Positions 5,781 through 8,572 of a DNA stretch of 8,572 nt are shown piece after piece. The stretch spans positions 1-8,572 of the forward strand of contig JANZZQ010000012.1 of assembly GCA_026419315.1 (NCBI GenBank). Direction: 5' to 3'. How positions within the stretch are numbered: position 1 is the stretch's first letter; every line of letters begins with the position of its first letter. Origin of the DNA: Armatimonadota bacterium (GTDB lineage: Bacteria; Armatimonadota; Fervidibacteria; Fervidibacterales; Fervidibacteraceae). The notes under the pieces were generated by a model. It was not told where the DNA came from, searched no databases, and saw only the letters and a list, made by a program, of their open reading frames with translations. The position numbers and the translations under genes are program-made.

Positions 5781-6407
5781 TCAAGTTTGCTGTTGCAACT
5801 TCCGCTCCAACTCAGCGACTCTCCGTTCCAACTCTTCACGCTTCTGTCTTTCTTTCTCCAGGGCTTCTCTCGGCGATAAAATTTCGTTGCCTTCACGGTC
5901 AACCGCTCGCAATTTTTGCCCTTCAATCCAAACCTTAACACCCAAACTTTCAAGCATTGCCTCGGGAACTCGTCTCATTTCATCGCCTTTAGCCAAACTG
6001 CAAAACCAAAGTCTCATGGGTAGGGAGGGGATGGCTTCAACAATCAAGTAATCCTTCACGCCCATAGCCGCATAAAATGCCGCTTTCTCGCTCAAAGCCT
6101 CCCCAAGGGACTTTGGGCTGACAGCAACTTCAATGATGGCAACAGGAGCATCTCCATCTTCTGGAGCTGGGGGGACCAAACCTATGCTTTCAAGGGGTGG
6201 AGTCTTGCCAATCACTACCGCAAGGTCTGGAGCATAATGCTTGCCCTTGTATCGGAAAAACAAGTCTCGGAACACCACCGCATCGGGAATTTTCGCAACA
6301 ACTTCTTCAAGCAACTCCTTTACAGCCTCAACATTTTTGTTGTGCCAAGGGCTTTCAGGCATTTTCTCCTCAAGCACCTCCGCCTCAGGGACGGCGGTGC
6401 TGACCAT
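5781..6407 (-). CDS. Uma2-family protein (PD-(D/E)XK nuclease fold)
   Basis: This 208-residue protein matches the Uma2/DUF820 family. These proteins have a restriction-endonuclease-like fold, are common and multi-copy in cyanobacteria, Chloroflexota, Armatimonadota and relatives, and have no settled cellular role. Landmarks are APDLAVV (59-65, first acidic metal ligand D61), APVAIIEVAVSPKSL (87-101, with E93 of the ExK-like motif) and KAAFYAAMGVKDYLIVEA (108-125, the conserved 'Kxx.Y...GVxeYWivd' block). The C-terminus (about 181-206) is a highly charged coiled-coil, EALEKERQKREELERRVAEL, often seen at the end of Uma2 proteins. The frame is open to 6455, but GGGAGGT lies 8 bases before the ATG at 6407, which is taken as the start. 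It is divergent from acnA and lies 78 bases upstream of the broken metalloprotease on the same strand. Confidence 0.9.
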   Translation of the reverse strand: MVSTAVPEAEVLEEKMPESPWHNKNVEAVKELLEEVVAKIPDAVVFRDLFFRYKGKHYAPDLAVVIGKTPPLESIGLVPPAPEDGDAPVAIIEVAVSPKSLGEALSEKAAFYAAMGVKDYLIVEAIPSLPMRLWFCSLAKGDEMRRVPEAMLESLGVKVWIEGQKLRAVDREGNEILSPREALEKERQKREELERRVAELERKLQQQT

Positions 6408-6508
6408 CTCCTTGCACCTCCCTAAGGGCGCCTTTGCTACCCAAAAGTTTGCCACGCTGTGCTACATTTTTGTGGCGGGAATGAAATTGCGAGGGAAGGT
6501 GGTAAAGT
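6408..6508. promoter_or_regulatory. Divergent intergenic region, Uma2 / acnA
   Basis: These 101 bases must hold the start signals of two divergent genes. For acnA, an extended -10-like TGCTACATT (-10 hexamer 6463-6468) lies 40 bases before the ATG but lacks a good -35; AAGGTGG (6496-6502) is its ribosome site, 6 bases from the start. For the Uma2 gene the leftward GGGAGGT (6422-6416) is the ribosome site. No operator repeat stands out. Confidence 0.35.
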
Positions 6509-8572
6509 ATGGCTGTTCGGCAAGACATCTTTGAAGCCAAGGGGCAAATTAAGGTGCAGGACAGGAATGTAACGATTTACCGTCTGCAACGGTTGCAAGA
6601 ACTGGGTCTCACTGAAATCTCGCGCTTGCCTTACTCCATTCGCGTTCTGCTTGAAAACCTTTTGCGTCACTGTGACGGCTACATTGTCACCGAGGAAGAC
6701 GTAAAGGCATTGGCAAGTTGGCAACCGAAGCCGCCTGATAGGGAGATTGCTTTTATGCCCGCCCGGGTTCTGCTTCAGGATTTCACTGGAGTCCCTTGCG
6801 TTGTTGACCTCGCTGCGATGAGGGCAGCAGTTGCGAGACTTGGGGGTGACCCCAAAAGGGTTAACCCGCTTGTCCCTGTTGACCTGGTCATTGACCACTC
6901 AGTTCAAGTTGACTACTTTGGGACATCGGATGCATTCGCTTTGAACGTTATAAGGGAATACGAGCGAAACGCCGAACGCTACACGCTTTTGAAATGGGCA
7001 CAGCAAGCTTTTCAAAACTTCCGAGTCGTCCCGCCGGGCACCGGTATCATTCATCAGGTCAACTTGGAGTATTTGGCGAAGGTTGTGCAAACGGCCGAAC
7101 ACAACGGCGAGACCTTGGCATTTCCGGACACATTAGTCGGCACCGACTCCCACACGACGATGGTTAACAGCTTGGGGGTTTTAGGTTGGGGCGTTGGTGG
7201 CATTGAGGCGGAGGCAGTTATGCTCGGTCAACCCTACTACATGCGTATCCCTGAGGTCGTGGGAGTGAGACTGGTTGGTGAGTTCCCTGAGGGGGTGACG
7301 GCAACCGATTTGGTATTGACAGTCACTCACCTGCTCAGAAAGAAGGGGGTTGTTGACAAGTTTGTGGAATTCTTCGGTCCAAGCCTGAAGTTACTGAGTT
7401 TGCCTGACCGCGCCACTATCGCCAACATGGCACCCGAATATGGAGCAACTTGTGGCTTCTTCCCGATTGACGAGGAAACGCTTGCTTACTTGCGATTCAC
7501 AGGTCGGCCTGAGGAGCATGTTGAGCTGGTTGAGGGATACTGCAAGGAGCAAGCTCTATTTTACGACGAGAGCGTTGAACCAACTTACAGCGAAGTCTTG
7601 GAAATTGATTTGTCCCAACTTGAGCCGACGATGGCAGGCCCGCGCCGACCTCACGATATGGTGCGATTAAAGGAAGTCAAACGTCAGTTCTGGGAAGTAT
7701 TGCCAGCAATGCTGCCAAAGAAAGGTGGAAGTGATACGGTCACACACGAGGAGCGAGCCAAACCTCAAGTTTGGGTCAGCCTTGATAGCCAAAAATTTGC
7801 GCTCACTCACGGCAGTGTTGTCATCGCTTCAATCACCAGTTGCACCAACACATCTAACCCAACTGTGTTGATCGGAGCAGGATTGCTCGCCCGCAACGCT
7901 GTTAAGAAGGGCCTGCAAGTTAAACCTTGGGTGAAGACGAGCTTAGCACCGGGTTCTCAAGTCGTCGTGGATTACCTTGAAGCTGCAGGCTTGATGCCAT
8001 ACCTTGAAGCGCTTCGCTTTCACCTCGTCGGTTTCGGTTGCATGACTTGCATTGGAAACAGCGGTCCGCTTCCAGAGCCAATCGCTAACGCTATCAAAGA
8101 GCACGGCTTAGTTGCGGTCGCAGTGCTCAGTGGGAACCGAAACTTTGAGGCAAGGGTTCATCCCCTTGTTCGTGCCAATTACCTTGCATCTCCAATGCTC
8201 GTTGTCGCCTACGCCTTAGCCGGTCGCATTGACATTGACTTTGCAACCGAACCAATTGACTATACGCCCAACGGCGAACCTGTTTATTTGCGGGATATTT
8301 GGCCAAGCGCCGAGGAAATTCAGCTCACCATCCGAAAAGCTCTCAAGGCTCAGATGTTCCGAAAGCGATATGCCAAAGTCTTCGCTGGTGATGAGCGCTG
8401 GCGCAAATTGTCCGCTCCAAAGGGCGATTTGTTCTCTTTTGACCCGTCTTCAACTTACATCAAAGAGCCACCGTTCTTCACTGACTTCACCCTTGAACCG
8501 CCACCGCTTCAAGACATCAAGGGTGCGCGAGCTTTGGTCGTCTTAGGTGATAGCATCACAACTGATCACATC
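6509..8572 (+). CDS. acnA: Aconitate hydratase A (aconitase), 3' end beyond window
   Basis: The frame is open for 688 codons to the window edge; AcnA proteins have about 890-900 residues, so roughly the C-terminal 200 (most of the swivelling domain 4) are missing. Aconitase interconverts citrate and isocitrate through cis-aconitate with a [4Fe-4S] cluster, in the cytoplasm as part of the TCA cycle. The cluster cysteines are visible: C445 in ITSCTNTSNP, and C511 and C514 in GFGCMTCIGNSG. Other signature blocks are VIDHSVQVDYFG, NFRVVPPGTGIIHQVNLEYL, DTLVGTDSHTTMVNSLGVLG, the GWGVGGIEAEA segment, SGNRNFEARVHPLV, YLRDIWPSAEEI, and at the edge LGDSITTDHI. The arrangement is that of AcnA/IRP-type aconitase, not AcnB. 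The start ATG at 6509 is supported by AAGGTGG six bases upstream and by MAVRQDIFEAKGQI matching the family N-terminus. I see no frameshift or missing residue. Confidence 0.97.
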   Translation, partial: MAVRQDIFEAKGQIKVQDRNVTIYRLQRLQELGLTEISRLPYSIRVLLENLLRHCDGYIVTEEDVKALASWQPKPPDREIAFMPARVLLQDFTGVPCVVDLAAMRAAVARLGGDPKRVNPLVPVDLVIDHSVQVDYFGTSDAFALNVIREYERNAERYTLLKWAQQAFQNFRVVPPGTGIIHQVNLEYLAKVVQTAEHNGETLAFPDTLVGTDSHTTMVNSLGVLGWGVGGIEAEAVMLGQPYYMRIPEVVGVRLVGEFPEGVTATDLVLTVTHLLRKKGVVDKFVEFFGPSLKLLSLPDRATIANMAPEYGATCGFFPIDEETLAYLRFTGRPEEHVELVEGYCKEQALFYDESVEPTYSEVLEIDLSQLEPTMAGPRRPHDMVRLKEVKRQFWEVLPAMLPKKGGSDTVTHEERAKPQVWVSLDSQKFALTHGSVVIASITSCTNTSNPTVLIGAGLLARNAVKKGLQVKPWVKTSLAPGSQVVVDYLEAAGLMPYLEALRFHLVGFGCMTCIGNSGPLPEPIANAIKEHGLVAVAVLSGNRNFEARVHPLVRANYLASPMLVVAYALAGRIDIDFATEPIDYTPNGEPVYLRDIWPSAEEIQLTIRKALKAQMFRKRYAKVFAGDERWRKLSAPKGDLFSFDPSSTYIKEPPFFTDFTLEPPPLQDIKGARALVVLGDSITTDHI

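Noticed and set aside
5779..5784. Perfect leftward TTGACA that could be a -35 for the broken protease
   Set aside because: It overlaps the Uma2 stop codon and no reasonable -10 hexamer lies 16-18 bases downstream.
6481..6534. 17-codon ORF starting at ATG 6481 and overlapping the acnA start, possible leader peptide
   Set aside because: It has no ribosome site of its own and no regulatory amino-acid run; its G-rich part is simply the acnA ribosome binding region.

Overview
This is bacterial DNA with moderate GC and short intergenic gaps. Most starts carry GGAGGT- or GAGGTG-like ribosome binding sites. The gene set is ordinary for a free-living, probably respiring bacterium: aconitase, a CcmAB-type ABC exporter, a corrinoid adenosyltransferase and a Uma2-family protein. 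Uma2 proteins, secreted WD40 proteins and hairpin-bearing intergenic repeats bring to mind hot-spring lineages such as Armatimonadota/Fervidibacter. That placement is an impression, not something the sequence proves.

Layout. Positions 1-2335 read leftward: a PduO-type cob(I)alamin adenosyltransferase (2335-1772), a 186-base gap with two compact hairpins, an exported seven-repeat WD40 protein with a His-rich N-terminus (1570-173), and the first 47 codons of a small exported protein that leaves the window (143-1). From 2412 the reading is rightward: ccmA (2412-3029), ccmB (about 3049-3717) and a GNAT acetyltransferase (3801-4328). Positions 4329-5702 hold no intact gene. They contain nested inverted repeats (4468-4493) and two adjacent decayed leftward genes: a putative small exported protein (4917-4522) and a secreted matrixin-like metalloprotease (5702-4957) broken by four stops and a frameshift. 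A leftward Uma2-family gene (6407-5781) follows, and divergent from it is aconitate hydratase (6509 to the right edge), truncated by the window after 688 codons.

Functional links. CcmA and CcmB would form the ATPase and membrane parts of one ABC transporter tied to cytochrome c maturation; no other ccm gene is visible. The WD40 gene and the partial gene beyond it are probably cotranscribed (29-base gap). The two pseudogenes lie 39 bases apart in the same orientation and may be the remains of one operon for exported proteins. Aconitase is a TCA-cycle enzyme unrelated to its neighbours.

I found no convincing new defence, mobile or biosynthetic system. The most informative material is the decayed exported-protein pair and the intergenic inverted repeats.
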